A DNA stretch of 64,000 bases from Lucinisca nassula (GCA_963580285.1 OY757011.1:167057406-167121405); one strand, 5' to 3'. Positions 39,849-51,142 are shown, counted from the first letter of the stretch. Translations and numbers: made by a program. The notes: generated by a model from the letters alone, not told the origin.

Positions 39849-40057
39849 CCCTTGTTCTGCTGAGCCCGGATATGCCTTTTCTTTGAAACAATGTAGATCC
39901 AGATCAGATGGCTTCTGAAGAAGCCATCTGATCAGGATCTACATTGTTTGCCATTCAGATTGTGAATTTGTTGTAATAATTTGCTACAGGTACTCTGATT
40001 GGTTGATAATCGGTAGTGGGTGTGGCATATATGAATATTCAGCAGGACAAGGGTTAA
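39845..40057 (+). mobile_element. P1 MITE, 213 bp
   Basis: TTAA 39845-39848 and 40054-40057. Ends CCCTTGTTCTGCTGA and TCAGCAGGACAAGGG. Confidence 0.9.
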
Positions 40058-40203
40058 GTGTAAATGAGAATGGATACATAGGACATATTTCCACCATGTT
40101 TGCATGGGAGACACCTTTAGAAACTTTATAAAATAACCCCACCCCCACTCCCCCAGAAAAAGAGGTATTCCACTTTAAGGAAAGAATTTGCTCATGTCTT
40201 TCT

Positions 40204-40361
40204 TTAACCCTTTTAATTTTGCCGCACCCATTTCTGACTATCAACCAATGATATTACTTGATCGGATGCACAATGACATTTAGTGAAGATCCTGATCAGA
40301 TGGCTCTGCATCTACACTGTTTGCTAAAGTAGGGGGTTGTGATCTGCAGGATAAGAGTTAA
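40204..40361 (-). mobile_element. Degenerate P1 MITE
   Basis: TTAA both sides. CACCCATTTCTGACTATCAACC and ATCTACACTGTTTGC remain, but most of the hairpin arm is lost. Bases 40362-40766 hold nothing recognised. Confidence 0.6.
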
Positions 40362-40766
40362 AAGAAGACCCCTACTGACAAGGAAGACAGCATTTTTCTG
40401 GAAATTAAGGGTTGCTTTTTGTAAAAGTGTTCCCTGACAGCTAGCTGTCAGAGTTACCATGTACATTGATCAGTGTTTAATTACTTACATCAATATACAT
40501 GATAGGAGAACGATCATTTACTAATGATTCACTTGATTGAATGACAGTTTTCAATATTCCTCAAACTCTGGGGTTAAATTGGGCATAATTTGTCAAATTT
40601 TGATTGTTTCAGATTATCTGAGACACTTCCTTATTTCCCTTAAACCCCAGGCTACAGAAAGAGAATAATGAAGTATCCTTAAAAATAGTCAGGCCCATCC
40701 CCACTAAAAAGATTCCCTCTTGACTGTTTCAATATTTTACTTATTCCTCAGAGACCGGGCTTATTA

Positions 40767-40961
40767 TAGTAAAATTCCTTTTAAGACCACCTTTGCGACT
40801 GTTCAAAAGACCACTTTGTACAGTCCCAAAGGTGGTCTCTGACCAGATGACACTGCGTGCAGAAAACACAAAGAAAGAATAATTGAAACTTTCTAAATTA
40901 TCTTTTTTAAGCAGAAGTAGTCTCAAATTTTGGTGGTTTTTATATAAAAATTTTTACTGTA
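40767..40961 (+). mobile_element. T-family MITE
   Basis: TAGTAAAATTCCTTTTAAGA start, GACCACCTTTGCGACTGTTC hairpin, GCAGAAAACACAAAGAAAGA, TTTTTACTGTA end. Bases 40962-41620 hold nothing recognised. Confidence 0.75.
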
Positions 40962-41620
40962 TTTCATGTGAATTGATTGCCTGGCAACCTTATTTACCTT
41001 GAATGGTGTTGAACTTTTAATGTCATATGAGAATTTTTTTTTTTGAGAGCATGGTTGCAAAACTTTCAAGATTATTTCACTTTTATTGAGCAGATCATTA
41101 ATCAGAAGTGAACAAAAACTAGAGTACCCAGAGAAAAATCTGCACTTCCATTGAAGAAATTCATTATTTGGCATCCCCCATGTGCAAAACCAGTAATGAT
41201 CTTATACACACAGGCCCATAAAAAGAAGTTCACTGAAGGTTGCACAAGTATGGAGCATTTATTTTTGCCAGGGAGAAGCAAACTATTCACATGAAAATCC
41301 AAGCCTGGTTTAGTCTGAAAAACGACGACAACAAAAAGCATACATATTTGAATTTGTTAATAATTTTAATGTTCCATTATCAGAAGCCCATGCATATTTG
41401 TTCCCACAATTAGTGTGCACTTAGTGAACATTGAATTGCTGTTATTTCAAGTAAAAATCAGAATTTGTAATAATACCCTTTTATATGGTATTATTGAGAG
41501 GAACATAAATATCACTTTTGCGTCATGTTTAAAGTTTAATCAAATTTTGAGATGGCTGCATAATATTAATTCTCATTTTGTGTAGATTTTCTACCTTTTA
41601 ATAAACACTAGATTGTCAGC

Positions 41621-41790
41621 TTAACCCATTTTGTACCAAATGGAATCTTCCTCCTGATATATAGCACAAGTCCATTTCAAAATTTAGGAGCGTCAGGTTG
41701 TGTTTTCTTCAAAAATTATTTAGAAAATGTTTGAACTTTATACAAACAGTGAAGGCCAGAATCAGAGGCTATAAATTTGTCTTCACTTGA
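41621..41790 (+). mobile_element. P2 MITE, left half
   Basis: TTAACCCATTTTGTACC, AAATGGAATCTTCCTCC, AAATTTAGGAGCGTCAGG and a hairpin start CAAACAGTGAAGGCC. The right half is replaced. Confidence 0.6.
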
Positions 41791-41804
41791 TGATAGAATA
41801 ACTA

Positions 41805-41840
41805 GTATTTGGGTTGGTTGTTTATCAGTCAACCCAAAGT
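41805..41840. repeat. Small TTTGGGTTG hairpin
   Basis: TTTGGGTTGGTTGTTTATC and AGTCAACCCAAAG. The same hairpin type (TTGGGTCGATTG ... CAATCGACCCAA) recurs at 53108-53143 and 58613-58650. Confidence 0.6.
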
Positions 41841-42055
41841 TATGAAGCGCAGTCAGTTTTCAATACCATAGTCCATGTTACTTACCACTGATTTGCTGGA
41901 AGACCAGGTAACAGATATTTATAGAAAGTAGCCAACCTATTCTTATTGATATGATGTCAGAATGTTGCCTATATAGAATTTGGACTTGAATCATGGGTTG
42001 GGCTTTCCAACTTGCCAAACAGTGTAGATCTAGATCAAGGCCTACCCTTTGCCAA

Positions 42056-42093
42056 CCCCCCCCCCCCCCCACACACACACACACACACACACA
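42056..42093. repeat. Poly-C then (AC)n tract
   Basis: Fifteen C followed by about 11 AC units. Confidence 0.95.
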
Positions 42094-42232
42094 AACCCCT
42101 AGAAGTCAAGGCTTAAATGAAACAATTTAGGTCCAGGACTGTTTGACCATCGACCCACCAGTACTCTCAGTGCTTTATCCCTGCTTGTTGATTATATTGA
42201 CTTACTCCCAATTTACTTGACATACTCCCTAT

Positions 42233-42444
42233 TAACCCTTGTCCTGCTGAATATTCATATATGCCACACCCACTACCGATTATCAACCAATCAGATTACT
42301 TGATGCAAATTATTGCAACAAATTCACAATCTGAATGGCAAACAATGTAGATCCTGATCAGATGGCTTCGTCAGAAGCAATCTGATCTGGATCTTCATTG
42401 TTTGGAAAATAAGGCATATCCGGGCTCAGCAGGACAAGGGTTAA
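42233..42444 (-). mobile_element. P1 MITE, 212 bp, inserted in a 20-bp tandem repeat
   Basis: TTAA at 42233-42236 and 42441-42444. The right flank is TTAAATAGACTTACTCCCTA repeats and the left flank ends ACATACTCCCTATTAA, so the target was the TTAA within that tandem repeat. Confidence 0.9.
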
Positions 42445-42529
42445 ATAGACTTACTCCCTATTAAATAGACTTACTCCCTATTAAATAGACATACTCCCTA
42501 TTAAATAGACTTACTCCCTATTAAATAGA
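42441..42529. repeat. 20-bp tandem repeat
   Basis: TTAAATAGACTTACTCCCTA about 4.5 times, one unit with ACATACTC. Each unit offers a TTAA site. Bases 42530-42972 hold nothing recognised. Confidence 0.95.
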
Positions 42530-42985
42530 ATAAATTTGTTCAATTGTGAAAAAAAAAAAGAATTATAGTCCCTCCCTGCTTACTACCAGTTATATACATG
42601 TATATATGTAAAAAAGAAAAATGTTAGTCATATCTAGTAATAAGGATTTAGAACTATTATAGCCATGAAATATGAATATAATTGTTTAGCATTCCCTACT
42701 AACGAGATTTTCTTTTTGTGCCAAATGGAAAAATAATTTAAGTATTATAAAAAGGTTTCTTTTGGAACTCTTAAAAGTATGTCAAACTGTAAAGAACACT
42801 GTTCCAACCTGCCTTTGTCACTGATAGTTTACTATAATTATATAGGTAATAAAAATTCTACTTTGTGAAAGCCCTAACCTTGGCTTAACAAATTTTTTCA
42901 CACATGTAGTTAAAAAAATCTGATGAGATCTTTCTTAAAGTGTCCAATTTTCATTCTTTAAAATGAATTGTTACGTTTTTCGCCT

Positions 42986-43288
42986 CGGCCCCCGCCCATA
43001 GGGGCTTGAAGAAGTATATGGGCTGCATGATGCTTCCACGCATAGCTGAATCCGGCCTGCACACTAGTACTGGTAAACCGCTTAGAGGATCTAAGCCTGT
43101 CCAGGAACCGCGGTGCGAGGCGGACCATCCATGCTAATAAACTCTATTGGTTTCATTGGGCATGAGAGCTAGAGATGTCATTTCATCTCAATAACAGGTA
43201 AAAACCCCACAAAAATGAAAGCAACGTCTCCAAAATGACCTTTACAGTGTTGACGGGGACGTTAAACCTCAAATCAAACAAAACAAAA
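42986..43288 (+). mobile_element. SINE-A, full length with perfect 13-bp target duplication
   Basis: ACGTTTTTCGCCT flanks it at 42973-42985 and 43289-43301. Begins CGGCCCCCGCCCATAGGGG, ends GACGTTAAACCTCAAATC plus AAACA repeats. This is the best reference copy (303 bp). It has no clear A/B boxes, so its RNA ancestor is not obvious. Confidence 0.92.
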
Positions 43289-43320
43289 ACGTTTTTCGCC
43301 TACAGGTTAACTAACTTTTT

Positions 43321-45322
43321 TAGCTCACCGTCACGTAGTGACGAGGTGAGCTTTTGGGATCACTTTTTGTCCGTCGTCCGTCGTGCGTGCGTGCGTGTGT
43401 GCGTCCGTGCGTGCGTGCGTAAACAATTTCTTCAAACGACATCTCCTCCTAAACCACTGAGCGGATTTTGACCAAACTTCACAGGAATGACCCTTAGGTG
43501 GTCCCCTTTCAAAGTTGTTCAAATGGTTCCGGTCCGTTGCACATATAGGTCACAGGAGCCAAAAATCGATTTTTTTCACCGAAAACTTAAAAAATCTTCT
43601 TCTCTGAAACTGCAAGGCCCAGGTCTTTGATATTTGGTATGAAGCTTCATCTAGAAGACCCCTACCAAGATTGTTCAAATTATAGTGCTGGGGCCAAAAA
43701 TGCCCCCGCCCCGGGGCCCTTTGGTTTTACATGGGATTATATAGGGAAAATCTTTAAAAATCTTCTTCTCTGAAACTGCAAGGCCCAGGTCTTTGATATT
43801 TGGTATGAAACTTTATCTGGTGGAACCATACCAAGATTGTTCAAATTATTGTGCTGGGGCCAAAGATGCCCCCGCCCCGGGTCCCTTTGGTTTTACATGG
43901 GCTTATATAGGCAAAATCTTTAAAAATCTTCTTCTCTGAAACCGCAAGGCCCAGGTCTTTGATATTTGGTATGAAGCTTCATCTAGTGGACCCCTACCAA
44001 GATTGTTCAAATTATTGTGCTGGGGCCAAAGATGCCCCCGCCCCGGGGCCCTTTGGTTTTACATGGGCTTATATAGGGAAAATCTTGAAAAATCTTCTTC
44101 TCTGAAACCGCAAGGCCCAGGTTTTTGATATTTGGTATGAATCATCATCTTATGGACCCCTACCAAGATTGTTCAAATTATAGTGCTGGGGCCAAAAATG
44201 CCCCCGCCCCGGGGCGCTTTGGTTTTACATAGGCTTATATAGGGAAAACCTTTAAAAACCTTCTACTCTGAAACCGCAAGGCCCAGGTCTTTGATATTTG
44301 GTATGAAGCTTTATCTAGTGGACCCCTACCAAGATTGTTCAAATTATAGTGCTGGGGCCAAAAATGCCCCCGCCCCAGGGCCCTTTGGTTTTACATGGGC
44401 TTATATCGGGAAAATCTTTAAAAAATCTTCTTCTCTGAAACTGCAGGGCCCAGGTCTTTGCTATTTGGTATGAAGCTTCATCTAGTGGACCCCTAACAAG
44501 ACTTTTCAAATTATAGTGCTGGGGCCAAAAATGCCCCCACCCCGGGGCCCTTTGGTTTTACGTAGCCTTATATAGGGAAAATCTTTAAAAATCTTCTTCT
44601 CTGAAACTGCAAGGCCCAGGTCTTTGATATTTGAGATGAAGCTTCATCTTGTGGACCTCTATCAAGATTGTTCAAATTATAGCCCTGGGGCCAAAAAATA
44701 CCCCCGCTTCTGGGCCCTTTGGTTTTTCTTAGACTTATATAGGGAATATCTTGAAAAATCTTCTACTCTGAAACCACAAGGCCTATGTCTTTGACATTTG
44801 GTATGAAGCTTCAGCTAGTGGACCTCTACCAAGATTGTTCAAATTATAGCCCTGGGGCCACAAATGCCCCCGCCCCAGGGCCCTTTGGTTTTACATAGAC
44901 TTATAATAGAGATAATCTTTGAAAATCTTCTTCTCTGAAACAACAAGGCCCAGGTCTTTGATATTTGTTGTGAAGCTTCATCCAGTGGACCTCTATCAAG
45001 ATTGTTTAAATTATAGCCCTGAGGCCAAAAATGCCCCTGCCCCATGGCCATTTGGTTTCACATAGGCTTATGTAAGGAATATCTTTAAAAAAATCTTCTT
45101 CTCTGAAACCGCAAGGCCCAGGTCTTTGATATTTGTTGTGTAGCTTCATCTAGTGAATCTTTGCCAAGATTGTTCAAATAATAGCCTTTGTTGATATCAC
45201 CTTTTTAGACCTCCCTCAACATTATGCACATTATAACCCTGAGATCAATAATGGCCCTCGCCGGGGCCCACTTGTTACTCTATGGATCAGGTGAGCGATC
45301 CAGGGCCATCATGGTCCTCTTG
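43321..45322 (+). mobile_element. HINE-2, Helentron-like element
   Basis: 5' palindrome AGCTCACC ... GGTGAGCT (43322-43352), a GTCC/GTGC-rich leader (43369-43420), about ten tandem units, then GGTGAGC (45290-45296) as inverted subterminal repeat, a near-perfect hairpin AGGGCCATCATGGTCCT and terminal CTTG (45319-45322) before T. Architecture as in HINE-1. Confidence 0.7.
43570..45180 (+). repeat. Tandem array of about 166-bp units in HINE-2
   Basis: The word TCTTCTTCTCTGAAAC recurs at about 43596, 43759, 43926, 44094, 44427, 44592, 44926 and 45093, with variants between. Units include GCAAGGCCCAGGTCTTTGAT and GCCCCCGCCCCGGGGCCCTT. It is homologous to the array in HINE-5. Open frames here are repeat artefacts. 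Confidence 0.9.
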
Positions 45323-45337
45323 TTTAAATATTGAATA

Positions 45338-45547
45338 TACAGTAAAATTCCGCTATTAAGACCACCTAAAATTGTGACATATTCTGCTTTAAAAAGCTTA
45401 TTTAGTAAGTTGCAGTTATTCATTCTTAGTGTTTTCTGCATACCGTATCCTCTGGTCAGAAACCACCTTTTGGACTGTTCAAAAGTGGTCTTTAAGACCA
45501 CTTTTGAACAGTCCCAAAGGTGGTCTTAATATAGGAATTTTACTGTA
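45338..45547 (-). mobile_element. T-family MITE, 210 bp, reverse
   Basis: TACAGTAAAATTCCGC at the left and GAATTTTACTGTA at the right. The hairpin GACTGTTCAAAAGTGG / CCACTTTTGAACAGTC lies near the right end. Same length as the 32493 copy. Confidence 0.85.
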
Positions 45548-45554
45548 TCTGTAT

Positions 45555-45735
45555 TCTGACAGACATGCCTGAGCAAACAGTCTAGACCCAGATGAGACAC
45601 TGCAGAATGTGTCCTCTCATCAGGGTCGAGACTGTTTGCCATTCAGACACAACACTTTATCAGGTGTTCACATTTTAGAACAAAGATGGTAAGGCATTGA
45701 GGTGTCGGAATATTTAGGGCAAATACAGTTATGCC
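45555..45735 (-). mobile_element. R2-like MITE
   Basis: CAGACATGCCTGAGC, H29 hairpin with TCTAGACC/TCTCGACC arms, then GAGGTGTCGGAATATTTAGGG and AAATACAG at the right, the reverse of R2. Confidence 0.55.
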
Positions 45736-45850
45736 ACAACCCATTTTATGAGGGAAACCCCAAAAGAGGACATTGGCCCACTGATCAGATGCCACACAAG
45801 CTGCATCTGATCAGGACCTTCACTGTTTGCAAACAATTTCAGAAATTTTC
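45736..45850 (-). mobile_element. P2 fragment
   Basis: AACCCATTTTATGAGGGAAACCCC and a partial hairpin GATCAGATGCC ... GCATCTGATCAGGACCTTCAC. Bases 45851-45990 hold nothing recognised. Confidence 0.45.
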
Positions 45851-45990
45851 TGAATAAATTTCTAAAACTATCCCTGAATTATTAATTGGACTCCTGGAAT
45901 TTACTAAAAAAAAAAAAAGTTTAGATAACAAGCAGACCATCTTTCCTTCCCTGACATATAGCTTGAGATTTTAATTCCTGCATGATAGCG

Positions 45991-46186
45991 TATTTACCTT
46001 AAGTATTCGAACACCTAAATTTCCTACCATACTTACTCTAAAATTGGAACAAGTACAATTTAATACCCGATGTTGAGGATGAGTGGCAAACAGTGTAGAC
46101 CCAGATGAGACGCTGCATTCTGTGGCATCTCTTCTAAGTCTACACTGTTTGCTCAGCCCTGTCTGTCCAAATACGTAAGGTAAATA
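45991..46186 (+). mobile_element. R2 MITE, complete
   Basis: Ends TATTTACCTTAAGTATTCG and ATACGTAAGGTAAATA are inverted repeats starting at TA. H29 hairpin with GATGAGACGC inner arm at 46087-46154. 196 bp. Confidence 0.75.
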
Positions 46187-46216
46187 CAGCGTATTGAAGG
46201 TAAAATAATATGGTGA

Positions 46217-46431
46217 CATCAACCCATTTTGTACTGAATGGAATCGTCAGCCCCTCTTATATACAGCAGGAGTCCATTTCTAAATTGAGCAGTGTCAGTT
46301 CATGTGATCAGGATCTACACTGTTTGTAATGCAGTTTGTGAATTGAATGAATACATTATGCCAAGCAATCTAATTGGTTGAGAGTCAGCAGTTGGTTTGG
46401 CCGAATTAATTTTACCAGCAGGATAAGGGTT
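46217..46431 (+). mobile_element. Chimeric MITE, P2 left half with P1 right half
   Basis: AACCCATTTTGTACTGAATG and AGGAGTCCATTTCTAAATTG are P2. From the hairpin (GATCAGGATCTACACTGTTTG) onward the sequence is P1 (AGCAATCTAATTGGTTGAG, CCAGCAGGATAAGGGTT). Confidence 0.6.
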
Positions 46432-46511
46432 GAAAATGGATTGTAAAATATCACAATATCAAAAAAAGCATTATAAATCACTAGTATTATCTTAACTATC
46501 ATGAAAATTCT

Positions 46512-46690
46512 AAAAATTCGGACACCATGAGGACTTGCTGTAGTTCTCCTAAAATTTGAACATTTGTTTCATGATCAAGCAAGGAGTCCAAAAGGTGCAA
46601 ACAGAATGGCAAACAGTGTAGACCCTGATCAGACTGCTCTGGGTCTGCACTGTTTGCTTATGCATATGTGTCCCAATACTTAATATCATG
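46512..46690 (-). mobile_element. R1 MITE, reverse
   Basis: ATTCGGACACCATGAGGACTTG, GCAAGGAGTCCAAAAGGTGC, a shortened H29 hairpin, then GTGTCCCAATACTTAATATC. Bases 46691-47047 hold nothing recognised. Confidence 0.6.
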
Positions 46691-47047
46691 TAATCTGTAT
46701 TGCAAGGGAACAAACAAATAAAAAAAGAAAAGAAAAAAAAAAATCACTAAATATCTATAGGAAACTGAGAGCCCTTTCTGAAGATTAAAAGGAGACATTT
46801 TTTAGTCATGATACTGTTTTATTCGTTTTTAACGATTATTGTGAGTCGGGTGAAGTATCACACAATATTGAATTTTTGTCCTTTTCTAAAACTCCAGTTT
46901 ATCTCTCAGCAATTTATAAACTTGGTGAAAGAGAAAAATGACAAATTGAGGTGAAATGATATAAATAGAAATAATTTAAATATTTTTGTAACCACTTAAA
47001 GCTGAAAGATTTTCAAACCATGTAAATTTCAGCTGGTTGAAATTTAT

Positions 47048-47336
47048 TATACCCCCGCAAACGAAGTTTGAAGGGGGTATATAGGAGTCAGCTTGTCGTC
47101 GTCTGTCGTCGTCGGTCCGTTACAAAAAACTTTAACATTGCTCATAACTTCCTTATTCTTTGACCGATTTCTTTAATATTCACACACCACACACCTTGCC
47201 ACCAGTACTTAAGATTGATATACACAAACCTGACCTTGACCTTTACGTTGACCTTCCTCAAGGTCAAATACTTGTAAAAATTTGTCTGACAACGCATGCG
47301 GGGGTATAATTGGCGCCCGTTAGGCGGCAGCTCTAG
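47048..47336 (+). mobile_element. HINE-3, compact Helentron-like element
   Basis: 289 bp without a tandem array. 5' TATACCCCCGCA (47048-47059) within a palindrome closing at GGGGGTATAT, a GTCGTCGTCTG leader, 3' TGCGGGGGTATA (47297-47308), hairpin CGCC-CGTTA-GGCG (47314-47326) and CTAG (47333-47336) before T. This is the clearest minimal copy of the architecture. Confidence 0.75.
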
Positions 47337-47377
47337 TTAACATTAGACAAAGGTTTTTCATGTTTGGGGTGCTTTTG

Positions 47378-47500
47378 TTTAACCAGTTTTGTACGGAAAC
47401 CCCAAAACGGGGTACTCACATAACAGATGCCATATGATCAGGGTCTACAGTGTTTGCAAAAAAATTCAGATGTTTTCTGATAAATTTTAAAGATAACACT
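47378..47500. mobile_element. P2 fragment
   Basis: TTTAACCAGTTTTGTACGG, GGAAACCCCAAAACGGGGTAC and a half hairpin ending TCTACAGTGTTTGC. Bases 47501-47737 hold nothing recognised. Confidence 0.45.
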
Positions 47501-47737
47501 CTGACACCCAGCACTTTGAATACCAGTTAAGTCTACGAGTAGGCTTCTGAACAAGTAGCGATTTCTTTATTCTACATGTATTTTATTTTTTAAAAGAGGG
47601 TCTGAGTTTATAGAAAAGGCAAAAAAGATGGCAGAAAAGTTGCCCCACTTGCAAAAATGACAGACACGATAACACACCCTTGTGACATAGTTCATTACTT
47701 CATTACTCCAAAACGGCGATATTTGATTAAAAATTGT

Positions 47738-47905
47738 ATATGCTCAAAACATAGGTTGTGAGTGCCCGTTAAAACTGCCTAATTGAGGCAGTTTTAACGA
47801 GTTCCCACAACCTGTGTCTTGGAGAAGAAATAAGCAAAATAATGTATACCCCTGTAAACCCCAGTTTTCCCTATATTTAGAGGGGTGTTCATTCATGGAT
47901 TTGTT
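47738..47905 (+). mobile_element. F-family copy
   Basis: Hairpin arms ATAGGTTGTGAGTGCCCG and GAGTTCCCACAACCTGTG, with inner arms AAAACTGCCT / AGGCAGTTTT, then TATACCCCTGTAAACCCCAG and GGGGTGTTCATTCATGG. Confidence 0.7.
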
Positions 47906-48201
47906 AACATGATGAATATGCCAGTGCATCCATTAACATTAATATGATAATATGCACAGTTTGCATGCTTACAAATTTAGGTTTTGAAGAAAAAAAAATT
48001 TTTTTTTAAATAATTTTGACATTAGTCATAATTCCGACCATTTGTCATAGCACTAAGAGCAAAAGTTTATGGAAAAAGTAACTTTGAATTCTCGTTTTCT
48101 TTAATCAATTTTTGTCTCAAACACTTTTCTGTTGTTTTCTCATTATGAGATAGCTGACAGGCTTGTCTGACGCCATCCGTTCACTGGTTCATGAATAATA
48201 G

Positions 48202-48516
48202 CTAAGGAAACCCGGGCTTGAAAGAACCCATGATAAGATCAACTGGCAAGACATGATCAATTAACTCAGAAAATCTGTCCGTTACTACTTCACTTAAATC
48301 TGCTAGATTGTCAATATAATTGTAGAAAATTGGTGGATCCTTGCTAAATAAGCTTTTGAATTGTAGAAAAAATGCATTGAAACAAAAATAGCCCATAGGA
48401 CAAACATTGAAACATTTCTGCGGTCCTTTAAACTTAATGTATATTTTATTGAGCTTTTTGTTTTTGATATAAAATATGCACGCAATTACATCACGAAATG
48501 AATGTGAAAGTATAAG
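48202..48516 (-). pseudogene. Protein-like open frame, possible exon or gene fragment
   Basis: The minus-strand frame is open from a TAA just beyond 48516 to TAG at 48202. The distal part (DPPIFYNYIDNLADLSEVV, then TDRFSELIDHVLPVDLIMG) has the even composition of real protein, while the upstream part is AT-driven. There is no Met at a good context, no splice sites that I trust and no recognised domain. It could be a decayed transposon or host gene fragment. Confidence 0.2.
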
Positions 48517-48726
48517 TTAATAGCTAATAGAAAGTTGTCAAACACGGCCTCTTCATGATCATATACTTCACAAATGGTCATAACTCTTTCCCTTTTTTTT
48601 TTCCGCTTTTCATGTCAATGTGGGGTTATTAAGACTATATCCATTAGGAATTTAGTATAGTTTCTGTTAGGAATTCATTATTTTCGCCCCAGACGTATCT
48701 GTTTTAAAAGTATAAATAATCAAAGC

Positions 48727-48920
48727 TCCAGATAAGCAAGACAAAGTATTGGTACAGACAATGCAGACCTAGATCAGACTGCTCCTTCAGGAGCAATCCG
48801 ATCAGGATCTGCACTGTTTGCCATTCAATATGCACCTTTTTGATACCTTGCTGGATGTTGAAACAAATCTGTTAATATTTCTCAAGGTGTCTGAATTTTT
48901 AGGATTTGTATGGTTATGAG
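48727..48920 (+). mobile_element. R1 MITE
   Basis: CAAAGTATTGGTACAGAC, H29-type hairpin (AATGCAGACCTAGATCAGA / CCGATCAGGATCTGCAC), GCACCTTTTTGATACCTTGC. Confidence 0.55.
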
Positions 48921-48944
48921 GATAATTCTGAATAGCTTTCCTCT

Positions 48945-49157
48945 TTAACCCTTCTCTTGCTGAATATTCAGTTTAGCCGCACCCATTTCTGACTATGAAC
49001 CAATCAGATTACTTGATGTAATTTATTCCTACAAATTCATAAATTGAATGTCAAACAGTGTAGATCCTGATCAGATGGCTTCTTCAGAAGCCATCTGATC
49101 TGGATCTACACTGTTTCCAAAGATAGGGGTTGTCGTGAACAGCATGAGAAGAGTTAA
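48945..49157 (-). mobile_element. P1 MITE, 213 bp
   Basis: TTAA at 48945-48948 and 49154-49157, with CCCTTCTCTTGCTGAATATT and GAACAGCATGAGAAGAG ends. It belongs to the same subgroup as the 30689 copy (shared TTGTCGTGAACAGC in reverse). Confidence 0.85.
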
Positions 49158-49748
49158 AAACAGATTGTGGGTACTTGTAAGAATTGCCACAAGTTGATTT
49201 CAGCAAGGACCCACAACATAGCTTCTAAGTTGTCAAGACAGAAGGAAAATTGTCCTCGGTTTTACTCCTTATTTAAGGAGCTATGTAGTATAATTTATTC
49301 GTATATTTAACTTTCATTTACATATTTTACTTATATATTAGGGTAAAAGAATGCAAAAGACAAGTATGGTTTAGTGTAATTAGATCACTGACTTGCCCTG
49401 ATATGGGGAAACCCCCAAAACAATCCCCACAGAATCTATCACTGTTTGCCATTTTTTTTTAAATCTCAACTATTACAACCTGACACCAATGGACTCCAGC
49501 TATATGCCATTTATAAGGTGGGAGATTCCATTCCATACAAACAGGGTTAAATCTGAGAAGACCAGGAAAAAGAAAAGTGTTTCTAGAAATTCCAGAATTT
49601 CAAAGGCGGACTGGTCAGCCTTCTGGTTTTCAATGAGGCGGTTCTACAATCTGTTTTGTATCCCAAACAGCTGAAATCCTGTAAACCCTAGTTTTCAGGT
49701 GGGGATCGCAAGGGTGTTCATTACAAGAACACAATTGGGATATACCCG
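49158..49748. other. Decayed F-like fragments
   Basis: ACAGATTGTGGGTACTTG ... GGACCCACAACATAGC (49158-49220) and ACCCTAGTTTTCAGG ... GGGTGTTCATTAC (49685-49725) resemble F halves. The rest is unassigned. Confidence 0.35.
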
Positions 49749-49839
49749 TATTTACCCTAAATATTCGGACACCTTAACACCTTACCATGCTCGATGTAAA
49801 ATTTGAGCAAGTACAATATACTTCCCGATGTTGTGTTTA

Positions 49840-51142
49840 TGCTATGTTCCCACTATCACGATTCGCGCCACGATTGCAATCGTGTTCTTAATCGTGGCTT
49901 AATCGTGGTGATCCTTTCAGATCTTATCAGATCTTGAGGTCAGTCGTGGCAATCGTGTTAATCGTAGAAAATTTTTGAACGGTTCAAAAATTTTCCACGA
50001 TCAACACGATCGATTTCAAATCGGGATCATCGTATCACATCGTGTTGCATCGTAACAAAGCGCGACGGATCGCATCTAATCGTGCTTCCAAATCGCGGTG
50101 ATCGGGGCCAATCTTGGACAAAACAAACGCCGCGTTCTGTTGAGATGTGTTGCGATCTCACAAGATCTGTCACGATTTGTTACGCTCTGTCGAGTCCCAT
50201 TGCTCAAGACCTGTCACGAATGACTCGTGATCAGATCCGAGTTGATACGAGTAAATGCGATTAGATACGAGTAGGCTACGTTTTTATACGAACGTCCACG
50301 GTCTATTACGAGTTCTCAAGATTTAATGCGACTCATTCGGCGATCTGCTCATGAGTGAGTGAGTGAGTGAGTGTATTTCAGTTTTACGTCCCACCAATAA
50401 CTAAGGTCATACGGAGACGGAACCTCGGTTTCTAGACTCATCCGAAAGTCTGGAGAAGCCCGGGGTCGATCCTGCAATCCCGGGTTTATACAGGCCTTTG
50501 CTAGTATTTTTAAAGCCTTTGAAAGATGTCACCCAAGGGTAATGGAAGCTAAGAATGGAAAAGGCAAGCCTGAACCATTCCAGCCAGAGAAATTGCCACA
50601 TTGTCATCATCCGCAACTTCTACCATCATCAATGGTTAAGGGTCAGTGTTGTAAAAGTTCAAGAAACAATTAAGTCCATGGTCAGTCCGGCTGTATATAT
50701 ACCAGTCGGGGTCAAGTCGTAGCTCAAATCGTGATCGCCATCGATCATGATCGTGAAAAACATCGAGACGACAGTCGTATGCTATCGTAACGGAGCGCAT
50801 CGGCTCGTGTTGAGCGTATAAGAACGTATCTGCACGTATCAGATCGTCCCAATTCGGGGTACTCGATCGTGATGATCGTTTCAGATCAAGACCAAGTCGT
50901 AGACAATCCTATCGGAACGCATTTGGTCGTATCTGAACGTGAGAGCAGACCGTGGCTGATCGTGATTCCTGAAATTGACAAATCGTGATTGGATTGCATC
51001 CGAGCGCAACGAATCGCACTAGAACGTATCGACTCTCATCACCTCGTATCCAAACCTGAACTTTCAGAGAATATTCCACGACAAGCTACGAATGACCAAT
51101 CGTGGCGTTCGTAACGGATCGCACGACAGTGGGAACCTAGCA
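49840..51142. mobile_element. TTA-flanked, ATCGT-rich DNA element
   Basis: TTA (49837-49839, 51143-51145) flanks ends TGCTATGTTCCCACT and AGTGGGAACCTAGCA. The interior is unusually rich in ATCGT/ACGAT words on both strands and has a perfect palindrome at about 49968-49996. No transposase frame is visible. A 3-bp TTA duplication suggests a PIF/Harbinger-type mover (inference). It is itself interrupted by a SINE-D. Confidence 0.7.
50346..50645 (-). mobile_element. SINE-D with GAGT-repeat tail
   Basis: On the plus strand it starts with GTGAGTGAGTGAGTGAG (tail), then CAGTTTTACGTCCCACCAA, ACTCATCCGAAAGTCTGGAG and GGTCGATCCTGCAATCC (B-box-like), ending near CATCATCAATGGTTAAGG. Reverse orientation. 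Nested inside the TTA-flanked element. Confidence 0.6.

Noticed and set aside
42441..42529. Regular short repeats resembling a CRISPR array
   Set aside because: Direct tandem 20-bp units without spacers in a eukaryotic genome; a simple tandem repeat.
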